Shown here piece after piece: positions 46,766 through 59,954 of a stretch of 64,000 nt of DNA. A program made the position numbers and the translations under genes. Positions within the stretch are counted from its first letter, which is position 1. Every line of letters starts with the position of its first letter. A model generated the notes under the pieces. That model saw only the letters and a list, made by a program, of their open reading frames with translations, was not told where the DNA came from and did no database searches. Source of the DNA: Isoetes taiwanensis (lineage: Eukaryota; Streptophyta; Lycopodiopsida; Isoetales; Isoetaceae); NCBI GenBank assembly GCA_021234155.1, contig JAJEKV010000022.1, forward strand, positions 9,924,934 to 9,988,933. The letters run 5' to 3'.

Positions 46766-47110
46766 CCGAGCTTTGTAAAGCTACAAAGCCTAGAGCTTGC
46801 ATATTTTCTTGGTCGGTGGAAAATATTTCTGACTACTTTTTATTTTTTTGTTGATTATCCTATGTTTATGGGGCTTTTTCAATGCCAAAAGCTTTATCGA
46901 TTGTGCAAAAGCTTTTAAAACTTTGTAGTGACATTGTAATACAGGCTTCCTTCATATTTGGAGGGTTGATAACATGTGCCTCCTATGGTCTTGGAAAAAA
47001 ATTGGATTTGCATTCTATTTGAGTTTCAAATTGATGAAGTTTCACTTTATGTCTTTATTTTGTTGACATGGTGCACAAATAATTTTGCCTCCAATACTAC
47101 ATATATAAAA

Positions 47111-47599
47111 TTAGAAAATTTGGTTGCTATAAGACTGAAATAGAATCATGCTACCTTCAACACAACTTTGGCTAAATTGTTGGTATGTTATAAAATGTGA
47201 AATGGAATCTTGCTGCCTTTAATACAACTTCTTAGATGTAGCAACTAAACTGTAGATTGATGGATACCTCAGGAAAATAGGGGCAGTGTGAAGATCTTTT
47301 TCTTCAAATATGCAATGTTTTCTGATAAATGTCTTTAGTCTCGGACTGATAATACCAAACCATTGCACTAGTATATTCGCAAGCAAAAAGTGTCATAAAG
47401 CAAATACTATAAAGTAAGAAATGCATACCATGTTAAGTACGTGCCAAGCATATGGATGTAGACGGTAAGAAATAGATCTTCTCGCTTTCCTATTTTGGAA
47501 TATTTAGATTAATCTAAAGCATGTTCGACATCTCTTTTATAGTAGGACTACTTTGTGCAATAATAATTCTGTAGTGCTTCGCACATAGCATATCATTGG
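47111..47599. other. Spacer, nothing recognised
   Basis: AT-rich sequence between R3 and copy Y. AATGTGAAATGGAATCTTGCTGCC at 47196 loosely echoes GACTGAAATAGAATCATGCTACC at 47133, a worn ~63-bp duplication. No gene. Confidence 0.45.
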
Positions 47600-49149
47600 G
47601 AGTTTCTTTTTCGGATATATTTTGTATTTTGCACGTACGAAATCAACACCATATAGTATTCCGCTTGAAATCTTTATAGTATTTTGCTTAATCTTATTAT
47701 ACAAAGATAGCAAATTTTGTAATTTGCATACCCCACACAAACAGAACTCTTTAATGCACGGCATAGATTAAGCGAATATGTGAATATGCCTATCCAACAA
47801 AATTTCCTCGCTGTTCTGCACGTCACCCCTCGCGGTGAATATGCACCCAAACCTGTAAGGGGGTTTAAGGGGATTTTAATTTTAAATGTGTTGGACCCAA
47901 TGGTTATGTTACCAATGTCAATGGTAGTTATGTGTTGGTTGTTAATGTCAATGGTTGTTGGTGTGTTGGGGGGATTTAATTTTTATATGTTGATGTTAAT
48001 GGTTTGTGTTGCAATTTTTATGCTCCTCTGGGCCTTAGGATGTCCCCCACCAATCGTGACAAAAATTTTAGAATTCAAACCGTAAAAAAACTAGAATTCA
48101 TTTGAGGCTTTATCACCTGTGAGTTTTTGAATTTGATCACAATAAACAAATAGAATATAAGTAAAAGTTACCATAAAAGATAGTATGTATTGATCCCATT
48201 ATTTTGAAAGTCATAAAGTTTACAACACAAAGAAACCCTCTCTCATATTATGCTACATATTGTTACTTCCTCCGCTACACCATTTCTCTTCGGCCAATGA
48301 CACCATTGTTTATCAATCCATGTGATTTTGGATGCTCCATCTCTAGCTTAAAGGTAATGCATGATTCACCTTATTTGCCTCATTAAAGTTCCAAACCTAC
48401 AATATAAATGTATTCTTGTGGCCACCGCTTGACCGACCGCGTGATATGGAAAAGGGCGTGGAATAATCCGCATGTTGTGTGCATAAGAACTGCTTGTTGA
48501 TTGAAGCTAAAGGTCGGCTATGAACAATCCCGGCCAGAAATATCCAAGAGTTGAAAGCAAACAGGGCCTAAACTTGAATCAGCAGCGAAATCATAGGAAG
48601 GAAACAAAAGGGGAAGTTTGCGCACACATTGTAGAATCAGAAACCAATACCTTGTAAAAACACATGCTAACTCAAGAAACATTAAAAACAAATACCTTGT
48701 AAGTGTGAGCAAAAAATCCATCCCGTGGTAGTAAAACTAATTCGCAATAAGAATCCAAGAGGGCAAGTACACATGCACACACATGCACACATGCACATGC
48801 ACTTGCACTTGCACTTGCACATGTATAGAATATGCATTATGCATGCATGCACATGCACACATGCACATGCATGTGCACATGCACATGCACATCTCTTGCA
48901 TGCGTTCATGCACAAACACATGCGTAGAAAGGATAACAACCCTCGGATTTTTTCCAACCAACTAAAATCAACGGCCCATAAAGGGTGCACTCTGTAAATA
49001 CTATTTAGTACACTCAACTAATACAACAACTTAAATCATAGAAAACCATATGAAAAAAGCCGTGATAAAAATCTAAAAGTAACCCCCTCAAGTATTATGC
49101 TGGGCATATTCAAAGAACGCATAAATTTTCTCAAAAAGAAGATAGAATG
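47600..49149 (+). repeat. Dispersed repeat copy Y
   Basis: Reverse-complement counterpart of copy X (7739-8635 plus 10257-10740), without the LINE. It contains one arm and core of the foldback element (47620-47890), a GTCAATGGT/TTAATG array, and a CA-rich microsatellite at about 48768-48915. Frames open across the microsatellite are artefacts. The equivalent of the LINE insertion point lies at about 48218-48255. Confidence 0.8.
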
Positions 49150-49325
49150 TTGTAAAACTTTTGAGTCTTGGAAAGAACACTTCCCTACCTCTATTTTGTT
49201 GGAGAATTGTATTTGATTTGCCATTCCAGTAGGCCCCTCTCTCTCGGAGGCGCACGGCGCACTGCATCTTATTCATTCCCTACAATAGTAATTAACTTCC
49301 ACTACACATGTCAATGCTATAATCT
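49150..49325. repeat. Repeat segment shared with 31800-31975
   Basis: Second copy of the hairpin-bearing segment; here the inverted repeat has lost most of its pairing. It lies directly at the end of copy Y, so the segment may be part of the X/Y family. Confidence 0.7.
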
Positions 49326-50984
49326 TCCTTATATACAAGAATTTTGTGCCGGGCGCCTCAGGCACCTCTTGTAAGTTCCAGAAATTGTACTTTGCAAGTG
49401 CTCAAGACTCAAATAAAGACTTGATGCTGGCCATTTGTAAAAGATGTACATATCAACCTGCAAACGTATATGTTCCTTTAATTTTAAATAGTCCGTCATT
49501 ATTTTGCAAGTTACTGATTACTGATGATAACAATGCATTAGAGATGTTGCGAATGCATAAGATCTCTAATGTTAAAATCAATACGTAAGCAGTTGAACTG
49601 TGCTCCTCTAGTTTGTTGAATAAAAAAAGAAAAAAAAAAAAAAAAAAGGTATTGCAGGAATAAGCTTTATTGCACTACAAAATAATAAAAAGAGTCAAAG
49701 TTGTAGATAGCCGGCGCGCTATGCACCCTTGAGGACTGAATCTAAGTGTGTGGCGTGTGGAGGGAGCATCGATCCCCATGTACCAAGTTTTAATCAATAC
49801 TCTGTCAACTGCAATTTGGCCTGAAGATGAGTGCTGGGCTTAACCTTTTATCTTCAATCGAACTTTGATCCACCCGTTTGGGAAAACGCACAAGTGAAAC
49901 TTTAGTGAAATTTAGTCAAACGCAAGAGCAAATCTACTTATGTTGGTCAGATACGTGATATTCAGCCTATTGTTCTAAGTTACAACCTAAAGATGTTGCT
50001 ATGGGTGGACAATATGTTGTCATATTAGTAGAATGATATGTTAGAGATTAACTCTCAACATAGAATTATTAAATGAATATGCTCTTTCAAATGTATTTTG
50101 TTGTTGGATATCACATAGCTCAAATTTAAAGAAAAGAGACGATGACAATATATGAGAAAGATTAAAAGGTTGATAATACGATTTGCCATTTTAAATGGCC
50201 ACGTAACAATGATTATGATGCTTAAAATATCTTCTTTTTAGGTTAACGATAATTATATTTGGACAGTTCTACGCCTCTTCTTATTTGGACCAATTCGAAT
50301 CACATCAAGATAATAAATGTTCGTAGCAAAAGGAAGCTCAAAAACGCGAAGGAATATTTGTATTATGTGGAACTGATCAACAAAGACCTTGTATTTCGAA
50401 ACATGTTTTTTTCAAATTAGAGTTGAATATGCGTATGCTACGACAAAGAGTGAGTATTCATTTGAACTGGTTAGCCTTGGACGGCCTATTCGTTCGGGAT
50501 TAGAATATCAACAGCAAGATTATGCATATAGAAGTGTGTAGCACTTTGACTAGGATTGACGGAGGGTTGACTTGAGGGTCGAGCATCAAGTCTCTTATAC
50601 TTGTGTAGTTTACACTGACCTAGGAAAAGTCTCATTCTTACGAGTCAAATTGTGTCGTCCAAAGAATGCAACTAATTCAATTGGTTCGAAGTTTTCTCGC
50701 GAAGCTTCCTTTGAAAGTTTAATCCGTGAACGCGTGATGATTTCTCACTTGGCTGTGTATAAGATATAATGAAAAGTGCACTGCAAATTTATGAGTCTTA
50801 AACATAAGGGCAACAATTTGAAGATGGAAATTCAACTCAAAATGGCGGCCATAAATGCTACAGGGGAAACTCGTTGTTCTATTGATGGGAAAAAAATCGG
50901 CTGCTCTTATATCGTGCAACCGAGTCTAGTGATGCACAGACATGCACTTTCAAAAATATGGCAACTGAGGCTTACATGGGGGAG
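49326..50984. other. Spacer with an A-rich run
   Basis: A-rich run at 49622-49647 (one G interruption). No target duplication or adjoining retroposon end was resolved. Overlapping plus- and minus-strand frames near 50570-50990 have no recognised content. Confidence 0.45.
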
Positions 50985-51960
50985 ATAACGCCCCTCCTCT
51001 CCCGAGGAGTTATGGGCCAGAAATGGCCTTCGCGGGCCATGTGGCCAGTGAAATTCCTCTACCATAACTCCGAGGGAGTGACGCATCTACTTTAACGCCC
51101 TTGGCCGAGGTATTTGGCGTGAGCCGCCATGTTAAGCTTGGCAGCCCGTGATTCCAAGAAGAAAACAAACTAAAATCGTAAGTCTGCTTAAATCAACATG
51201 TGAGGCGCAGGAGGCTTGATTTAAACAGAGTAGGGAAGCCGATGGTAATGTGGGAGGCGATTTAAACAGCAGGGAGCTCTGATTCGCGATAAATGAGTTC
51301 GGATTCCGAGAATCGCTAATTTTGGGTATTTACGAAGCCGACTCAGATTTCATTTTTCCTGCTCGACTTCCATTTCCGCCAAGCTTTCTGCGGGTGAGGT
51401 TCCGAAGAGCTTTGCTAAATAGCTCCGAAATCTTGCATCTTTTTGTTCTTGAAATAGAGCCAAAATGTAGAGCATCTCAGCCGCCAAAAACATTTATGGC
51501 TTAATTTTGATGTCGTGGATTTTGTCAAAAAACATGTTTATGGCAAATTTTATTTTAAGCGCGAATTCATGGCTTAATCGCGGAATCGCTAGTAACTCGG
51601 GCTACTGCAGTATGGCGCCTCCGATTTGTTATTAGAATCGCTGCCCGCCTATGGCTTAATGGATTTGTTGCCCGCCATTTTTGCTTGGCTATGGCGACGG
51701 ACGGTTGCCCGGCATTTTTGCTTGGCTATGGCGAGGTCCCAAAAAAGAAATGCTGGCAAGCAGAGAAATGTTATGGCCATAACATCTTTGTTATGGCTCA
51801 TAACCGATTGGGCTATACATAATGTTTAATCGGACATAACATCCAGAGATCTACTACCGACCCTTCCGCTACATGGCCACGCAGGCCATTTTTTCCGGGC
51901 TATGACGCCTGCACAGATCTATCGCCTTTTAACGTCCGCCGAAGCCATTTAGCCAAGAAA
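50985..51960. repeat. Possible inverted-repeat element, ~1 kb, decayed
   Basis: The left end (about 51010-51050) reads GAGTTATGGGCC, AATGGCCTTCGCGGGCCATG. The right end (about 51870-51930) holds its approximate reverse complement, CATGGCCACGCAGGCCATTT followed by CCGGGCTATGACGC. The left end also has its own hairpin, CTCCCGAGGAGTTATGG with CCATAACTCCGAGGGAG. The interior is GC-richer than the flanks, with repeated TATGGC strings. It could be a MULE-type or other TIR element. No transposase frame is recognisable and no target duplication was resolved. Confidence 0.35.
51668..51741. repeat. 37-bp tandem duplication
   Basis: TTGCCCG(C/G)CATTTTTGCTTGGCTATGGCGA occurs at 51668 and 51705 with one mismatch over most of the unit. 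Confidence 0.85.
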
Positions 51961-54034
51961 AAACAAAAGAATCATTCTCAGCAGCGTATATTCTAGAAAA
52001 TCATTCAACTTCTAGTAAGAAAACACGTAAAACAACACGTGATTAAAACAGCTTTTTTATAGTTTCTTTGTTTAGCAAAGATCGAGCTCCTAACCTAAAC
52101 AATACAAAATATACAAAGAAAGATGCTTAGAAAGGCCAGGATTACCGTATAAAAAATGTAGAGTCGCGGATTTCTCAAAAGATGTTGCAAGCCATAAAAA
52201 GTAAGTCAGCTTTTTAAGTATTGGGAAACCAAATGAAAGCACCAACATCGGCCGCGAACCAATGAAATGAAACAAATCACACTGAAAGTACCCTAGAAGT
52301 GATCTCACATAGCTTTTCTCAACATTTATGTCGGAATAGTTGTCACATCTAATCCCTCGAAGCAGCCGTTAATCAAACATTTCAATAAAAGCTTTTTGCG
52401 TACCACCGTGGAAAAACACACTATTGAAGGAAAGGCCCGGAGAAGTACCGCCGTAAACCCGTGAGCAACAGAGTTTTGTATTGAGTATCTCCCATTGATT
52501 CGGCCAAGTGAGACACACCGAAACTACCAAATAAAACCGCAAATCTCTACGCCAAATGGTGCAAAAGGAAGAGAAAATGGGGCTAAGCCCATGGCGCCTT
52601 CGCTTTAAGGTAAAACGCCGCGGTCACATCGCAGACCTCATAAAGGGATGAAGTCTTGCCATATGAGCTGGAAGCCATGCCGCATACTCTAAAAAAGAGA
52701 CATTACTATGACACGCACAATATTATGGGTGTTATGACTATAACGCATCAAGGTCGTGCCGCTATAATATATAACAATTTTATTGCATAATGATCCGTCC
52801 AAGGATTGCCATCTGGATATAAAACACTCCTACCATCTACTACCAGATAAACTGGCCTAAATGACGCAGGCCCAGGACGCTAATAAGTACTAATGGGAGA
52901 TAGTATGCGTAAACCATAGCTAGGTTGAAGAACTCGGAGCAAAGCCTACATAACTAGGTCTATATCCTTCATACACTAATCTATTGTTGCAGAGAGCGTA
53001 ATATATCTACCCATTCTACAGAGCTTAAATGGGCTTGAATTATGAACACCTACCCCGTAGAAATTGGAAGGGCTTAAATCTTTATCTTTTGAAAGAAATT
53101 TACAGATTCACCTCCCATCTCCGGCCAATAAAATCCCATGCTCCGCTTACATCTTCCGCAAAAATCAACCTCCCTTGAATTCTTCCTCTTACTCCCCTTT
53201 CTCGCCTCCACCCAATTCTACCCCTAATCCGAAGCTTTTGATGCAAATCGGCTTCACGGATTTAATCTAAATATGTGGTTTGTGACCAAGGGAGTTGGAG
53301 CCGCTATGGCTAAGAGGCATGAAGAGGACCTCGTTTATGCTTCTCGTCCATGATGCTCCGTAAAAATAAATGCCCACAGCCGCTCTTCGCTTCCAATTCC
53401 CCTCACAAAGGACAGGTCTTGAGAATCCTCAGTGGCACGAACTTCTTTGTTCCGTGATTTGTGCAAATTCCTTTATCCTAGTCCTTTTTTGTTCCGTGAT
53501 TTCAGGCAAAATTTCTTATGCCATTTGCCACTACAGAAGTGCTTGGTTTTCTCCTCAACTCTGATTCCGTTTATCCCAACTGGCACCAAATTTTACAGTT
53601 TTAATTCGGCTCAAGAACACTACAGCGGCCGAATTCCATCTGCCTCCACCTTTGCAATTTTGAGTAGAACAGGAAGAAATGTAGCCGGCAAAATAGCGAC
53701 TCAGCTCTTTAAGAATCAACCTCCAAATCAAGCTTCAATCCAAAAAGAATTACCTAGCAATAATAGGTCACAAATGCCTCGCCAAAATAGGAATTAAGAA
53801 TTGGCCGAATTGAAGTACCTAATGCATGTGACTTCTACAGCTCGTATGCGGATGCGATTTTTGAATCCACTCACAAGTTTAATACAAAAATCCCGACAAT
53901 TCTTCATGAATGCCATAAAAGATCCTCAGATTCCAACACGATTTTCAGAGTCCAAGAATTGAGTCTTTTATATCTCTAATCAAAATTCCAATTCGAACGA
54001 CAGCCCATGCACCAAGCTTACCTCGGGCGCTACT
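51961..54034. other. Unassigned region with weak open frames
   Basis: Plus-strand frames at 53064-53270 (68 codons, Ser/Pro/Asn-rich, starting MEGLKSLSFERN) and 53432-53797 (121 codons, containing FNSAQEHYSGRIPSASTF) are slightly less AT-rich than the surroundings. They might be remnants of a gene. I recognise neither. No splice-site arrangement joining them could be supported, and the frame between them is interrupted. The rest shows nothing. Confidence 0.25.
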
Positions 54035-54213
54035 CAATCGTGGTATTTATCAACCACTCATTATGTTTGAACCAAAAAAAAAAATACACGAGGTTTTGTG
54101 GACTTAACTTAATTTTTTAGAGTGTCGCGTTAAAACTACACGAGAGAAAAAATACACGAGTTTTTATTTCATGCTGGTTCAAACATGACAGTGGTTGATA
54201 AATACCACGATTG
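54035..54213. mobile_element. 179-bp MITE-like inverted-repeat element
   Basis: Terminal arms 54035-54074 and 54175-54213 are inverted copies: CAATCGTGGTATTTATCAAC pairs with GTTGATAAATACCACGATTG, and TTTGAACCA pairs with TGGTTCAAA. A small indel separates the inner parts. The interior is AT-rich with repeated AATACACGAG and no coding capacity. Size, long arms and lack of ORF fit a miniature inverted-repeat transposable element. A target duplication was not recognisable, so the superfamily is unknown. Confidence 0.75.
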
Positions 54214-56621
54214 GTTGGGGAGCACATTACTCCTAATTTTGGGCTATTTTCACGAAAAGTTACATATTTATAATTCCAAAACCAAATAGTAATCTTATAT
54301 CGGGCAGTATGGGCAAAGATTGAAATGAAATGGGAAAATTTCTTCTAGCTTTAGATGACCGCATCCGCAGATTTAATTGCACCTATCCTACTAATAAAAT
54401 TTTGCCCCTGAAAATTTCCTTCCGCATCTCTCATAAACAAAAGGATTAAAACAAATTTGTAGCTCACAAAAAAGCACAATATAGTATTATTCTAGCAAAA
54501 TATAAATGTCATGTTCCTAGGAAAATGCCTCTAATGAGTAATATTTCACAATGAGTAGCCAGATTGCACTCAAAGCTAAAAGTCTTCCATATTAGCTCCT
54601 CTAATGTAGATGTGAAGTGTATGTGAAACTTGTTCTTGTTCCGAACTTATTCCTTTACGAACTAACCATATTAAAACTCCTATAACTTATTTTTTGTACC
54701 AGAAAAAATCCTACCTATAGAAAAAATGAACTTTTTGATCGGCCATATATCCTATTATATTTCAAGTGAATCCTAAAATCATTTTTGAACCTGAAATTCT
54801 GTGAAGTATAGGACTCGCCACACATAGTCTTATATATAGGAAGATATTCTTTATAGGGCCCTGTCTGGATGGACGATCAAATGAATCATGGCCGTTAGTC
54901 AGCTATATATTGAAATTGAAGCTTATCCCTGCCATCGGTTTATGCCGATGTGCAAATCATAGAGTCCTGGCGCCATTGCAGCTCTAGCTATGGCGTTTTG
55001 GAGAGGGAATCAAAGGGCTACTGTGCCGCAGTGTCGCCATATCTGTATATGCTGAGTGCGGTTGTTTCTACTAGTCTTTTCTTTTTCGAGTAGCCTCCTC
55101 CTTCCTCTCATCAAATCCACCCTTTATTCTTTTGTTTCATTACGATGCTGCCTAAGCAGAAAAGAAATTATATGAAAGCAAAGGAGGAACAGTAGCTCGA
55201 TCGTGTTCGGAAGTATTAATGTTAGATCTTAGAAGCTGAGCAAAAGCTCTGGATCACAAATGGGTTTCTGTGATTTTTGGAGTAAAATGGCCGGTAGCCC
55301 TTACAAGAGCAGTGCGTAATTTTCTTGTTCGTATTTGAGTTCGCAATGGAAAAATGGTTACGGATAAAGTCATGGTCCCTTTACATTTTTCTCCCTTACC
55401 CACAGGCCATTTGTTCACTGAACAACAGGGTCGGTATTAGCATAAACCCATCTCAAGTTATGGGTTTGGAATGCCGACAACCTTGTGGGATGTTCCAGGA
55501 CCTGATGAATTAGAATCTGTGTCCGCGCTGCTTTTCACGGATCTGAAGCTTATTTGAACGAGAGCGGAGGGCTTGTTGTATAGTTCGGCTGGTGCTGCTG
55601 TTTCAACAGATGCTATGACAATGCGGATAAGGCAAAGGATTGGGTTACCGGAATTACTAATATCTCAGAAGCAGTTTTGAATTGCTTCCCAAACGGATTC
55701 AAAAAATAGCCTTTGCCACTTATTTATTATGCTTGATACGAGTCGTATCCTCGCCGTCTTGCTTCCCTATAGTTCACATTCTAGAGTTTGAATTTACTGT
55801 CGAACAAGCATGTATTTATCTTGTGGATTTTCATCGCAGGTTTTGAAAAGATGGATTGAGTTCGGTCATTCCATATTCGTATGGCTTTGCATCATCCTTT
55901 GACAGTTTTAGTCAAAAGTTGCAACTTTGCCATTGACGAAACAAAAAGGTACAATTTCTGCTTATAAAATGCAAGGAAGCATAGCATCCATGTCTAAATA
56001 ATAATTGCACAAGTAATATTTTCTAATATTGGTTTCTGTCTTAGCAGTTCACTCCGTTTGTTTTTGAATTAGATCCAGCCATTCTCATGGCGGCAGCCAA
56101 GGCCAATGTATGTGAGACCTGTTATTGAGATGATACTCATGGTTTGAAGCTACCTGCTATAGCAAAGTAAAAGCCCCTGAAATGAGGTCCTAATGATAAT
56201 GCAGAAAAAATGTTACTAATTGGGCAGATGATCCACTGAACTATAGACTTATTGAACGACTGATGGTGATTTAGTCTTGACCATACTCAATTGGTGCCAA
56301 GTACAAGAACCATGTAGAAGCAACTGGGGCTTAAGGCGGTAAACTTCTACAGTTGTTTATGTGGAGCAAGGAAGGCAATTTCAATACTTCAAAGATACAG
56401 GACCTGGCCATCGAGGCAAAGTCTGTGCTCCTAGCCTTCACATACGTAATCTAATACTATTAGTAATAGAGAGAGTTATTCGGTAATGCAAATGATTTCA
56501 AAGTAGATATATGATTGAGGGATAGCCTAGTAGCTGGATATTATTATTAGAAGTTATACCTATATACCTTACTGCTGCATTACTTAATGGTGCCTATCAC
56601 ATGGAGAATGAATGCTGCAAG
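54214..56621. other. Spacer, possibly including gene remnants
   Basis: The frame 55325-55513 (62 codons) and broken frames to about 55700 (one containing DVPGPDELESVSALLFTD) look somewhat more protein-like than average. I cannot assign them, and stops separate the pieces. Confidence 0.3.
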
Positions 56622-56825
56622 TTATAGGAAATCCATCATGTAAGGTAGTGATCTCAAAGATATAGAGATCATGCAGTACATTCTGATAAGAATATCACGG
56701 CCATTTTTTAAAACATGGGAACAATTATAGGAAATCCATCATGGGTAAGGTAGTGATCTCAAAGATATAGATCATGCAGACATTCTGATAAGAATATCAT
56801 GGCCATTTTGAAACATGGGGAACAA
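56622..56825. repeat. ~103-bp tandem duplication, two units
   Basis: Units 56622-56724 and 56725-56825 both begin TTATAGGAAATCCATCATG and contain AAGGTAGTGATCTCAAAGAT, CATTCTGATAAGAATATCA and GGCCATTTT. They differ by a few short indels. Confidence 0.92.
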
Positions 56826-58473
56826 TTGGCTTCGGTTTTATATATTGCATGTCCACATTGATGTTTTGCTTTAAGGGCTCAACATTTACAGTACAAATAG
56901 AGTTTCTGGCCAATCAATATCATATCCCCTGAGTCACATTTCAGGAACATTTGTATAGCTTAAAGCTCAGAGAGCATATACAAAGGCATCTCTATAGGGC
57001 TTCACAAAGTGCTGTAGATCTCCGGATTCAGAGTAAAACCATGTTTTTGTTCAAGCATTGATTTCTTATGGGAAGCTTCTGAGGTCTGTTCTAGATTAGA
57101 GATGTCATACTAACAATAGTTAAGGGAAGACCAGGGCTGAGGTTGGTAGTGAACAGAGGTTGGCTTCAAACAAGAAAGAGATTCATGGATTCAGGGCGCT
57201 TTTAGCCTTCAAAAGCATTACGTGTATCTTATCCAACTGCAGAGGAATCTCTAGGACCTTTCAGATTTCATAGCCAAAATTCGTCCTGTGGCAGAGCCCT
57301 ATGGTCTGCCGCACATCCCACCAAAATCATGGAAACTCCATTTGCTTTAGACCTACAATCTTTTCAGCCTTCTACAAAGTTGCAGGCCATACATCAGCTG
57401 TAGTAGTGCTATCTGCAACATGTAATTCAGAGACGCCAAGTTGCAATGTGACAAGTGATTTGCAAATCAGGGAGAGCATTTATACTGTCTGGTTCCCCCC
57501 TTTTCTGCTGTTTCTTTGGGAAATTGGTAATATTGCATGCATGGTTTAAGGATAGAGCCATTGCCATAATTCTAGCCCTGCGGTGCTATGTCTGAAGGTT
57601 TTAAGAAGTGGTGTGGTTTAATGGCCAGTCAGTTAGTCATTCAGAGATCGAGCAGCACTCTTACCAGGCTGTAGAGGGACTGCGCCAGTTAATGCTTTTA
57701 TACGACAGTGATCTTGATAGTAATATATAGCAGCAATTCTCCTGGGCATACAGATCTTTATTTAATACTCCCTGCCTCAATGTCGGATGTTTGCAGGCTA
57801 GGGCAAGGAGCTTATATTGCTATGGAGTGCAATTATCGCCAACACCAACAACGTGATCCTACTTTAATCCATTGAGACCAGATCATACTATCTATCAATA
57901 GTTTCTCATTGCATATGCATGGTTGATGTCTTGTCAAGCAAGATAATTGCCCCAAGTTAATAGTTAGATGATATGAGTCCATGCATGAGCGTGTTGAGTA
58001 GCATATGCTGCAAGCTTGGAGTAGCAAGAACATGGCTAGAAGAAATGGTGGCAAAAATATGAAGGTGTCCTGAGTTCAAGAACAAATGGTTTCTGATGCT
58101 TATCATGCTACTGTTTTTATATATTATTTTGCTAATCGTGTTGGTTTTGCAGCCCTTTGAAGCTTGAAGTTTCTGGGTTGTAGCGAACATGCAAAGTCTG
58201 TAGTATAAAAAGTTCGTGCTTGGTTCAAATATTAGCTGCTAGTGGCAAATATATAATTATAGAAATGACCATTTGGTAGCCCAATGACTACATCAGATGC
58301 ACATAGGTATGCACACAAGGACAAGTTAGCTTTTGCAGCAGAATGTTTCAAAGCATGTACCAGATGGCTTTAATGCCAATGTGCAATTCTCCATTGGAAA
58401 TCATGCTCAAACATGTGTACTCGTGCAGAGCTCACACCTAGTGCTTGTGAAGATGAGAAATCACAGAACTTCA
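56826..58473. other. Spacer, nothing recognised
   Basis: Short frames such as 57301-57549 (82 codons, with a hydrophobic C-terminal end) have no recognisable family. No RNA gene seen. Confidence 0.4.
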
Positions 58474-58605
58474 ATGGCATTTATCTTAGCAGAAATAGAT
58501 TCACCCACCTTCCCAGTATTTGAAGTATATGCAAGAGTTTTAGATGGCATTATCTGCAGCAGAACAGATCCACCTTCCCCAAGATTTGAAGTTATAAATG
58601 CTGGC
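58474..58605. repeat. 70-bp diverged tandem duplication
   Basis: ATGGCATTTATCTTAGCAGA at 58474 and ATGGCATTATCTGCAGCAGA at 58544 start two units that share CCACCTTCCC and ATTTGAAGT. Both fall in one open frame (58333-58611, 92 codons), but a 70-bp period is not a multiple of three and the protein is unrecognised. Confidence 0.65.
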
Positions 58606-59954
58606 ACATAAAATGGTTATTCTACATAATAGATGCATGTGGTTGCTGTTAGAGTTTTTCTTGCTGCTATTACCAAGAGCTACGATTAAAGTAGAGAATT
58701 GTCTGTTTTTAAATCTTAATTCTATTTCCTTTGTACATCCACAGCTTTATTTCCATAGAACATTATTTCCGTTATTCCCATACAATAACGTTATTTCCAT
58801 ATAAATTTTGGCAACGAGGTGCTCAAACCAAATCTTGATTAAAAATTTGTTTTGTAACATCTCAAAGGGAAGTCTTAACATATTTAATAAATGTAGATAT
58901 ACTTATGTTGAGAATCTACTAGATATCTTGCATATCTGGGTTCTCCACTCTAATTATTTAGGAGACTTTGGTCTACATTGTCACGTGTGACGATGCATCC
59001 ATGAAGAATATAAATAAGAAACATGATTGCAAACTTGTTAGAATTTCAATATGCATTATTCTTTGCCATTTGTAGTAGGTCATTGTGAGCTAATGGTTTG
59101 GTGCTTTAATTTCTTTAAATTTCAAGATCACATGCGGGTATTTAGTTTACTCTAACTACATCAAAATATTGTTTTCTATGTAAGATGCTTTCGTAAAAGT
59201 CAGATGACCCCTCTCCCCAACAAATAAACCTCAGGTAATAAAATGCTTACCCTTAAGATAATAACGTTTGCCATAGATTTGTAACGCTTACTCTCCGCTC
59301 TTCAGATTCATTAACCGCCATCGGGATCATATCAATCGCCAGGAAGAAAATTGCGTGCCCTTAAATTTTATCATTATCCAAGCACGCCCAAAGACGATAC
59401 CAAATTGTAAATTTCATCAATGCTTTCCCAATGATTATTCTTCAAGATAATAATGATGCTATAGGTTCGTGGAAGTTTATTCTTCATGATTACATCTTCA
59501 CACCAATCAAGTTATTCAACCGGTCCCCCAAACCTACCTGCTTGATAATTTGCGAAAATATTTGATATTTCGCATCGATTTTGACAAGAACTTGATCTTA
59601 CCCATGGAGGAACATGTTTACATTGAAGAAACACATTTAATTTCAATTCCAGTATTCGACCATGCTCTTGATATTACAAGTGTTTTTATAAGCTACCTCA
59701 AAGATTATCTCTTTAACTTATCAATTCACAATACCCAAAGCTAATGGAAATATTAAAATGACTCAGAACTCATTAACCTGTCACGCATGGCTTACTTTCT
59801 CATATTTCCTAATTTAAATATGCAACAATATATAACCCTGACATTAAAAAATAACAAGAACGATGCCAATCCCACTGTGAACCACCCAAATTTGTGTATC
59901 GAACTTGCGTCTGCCCCCCTTTGCACCACTTCATCGGTGCGTAATTTGTATATA
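58606..59954. other. AT-rich spacer, nothing recognised
   Basis: Frames at 59550-59744 and elsewhere are short and unassigned. TATTTCCAT-type strings recur at 58750-58800. Confidence 0.45.

Larger units (their letters stand above)
46181..47110 (+). repeat. R-family repeat, copy R3
   Basis: Counterpart of R1 and R2. It contains two LINE-like insertions (46211-46320 and 46722-46765) and a 58-bp tandem duplication beginning CATGTCAGGTAGTAATAGCA at 46454 and 46512. Confidence 0.85.

Noticed and set aside
48725-49017. Cys/His-rich frames that look like metal-binding repeats
   Set aside because: They are the CA/TG microsatellite of copy Y in three phases.
53064-53797. Two-exon host gene
   Set aside because: No supportable splice sites or conserved residues; kept only as a weak note.
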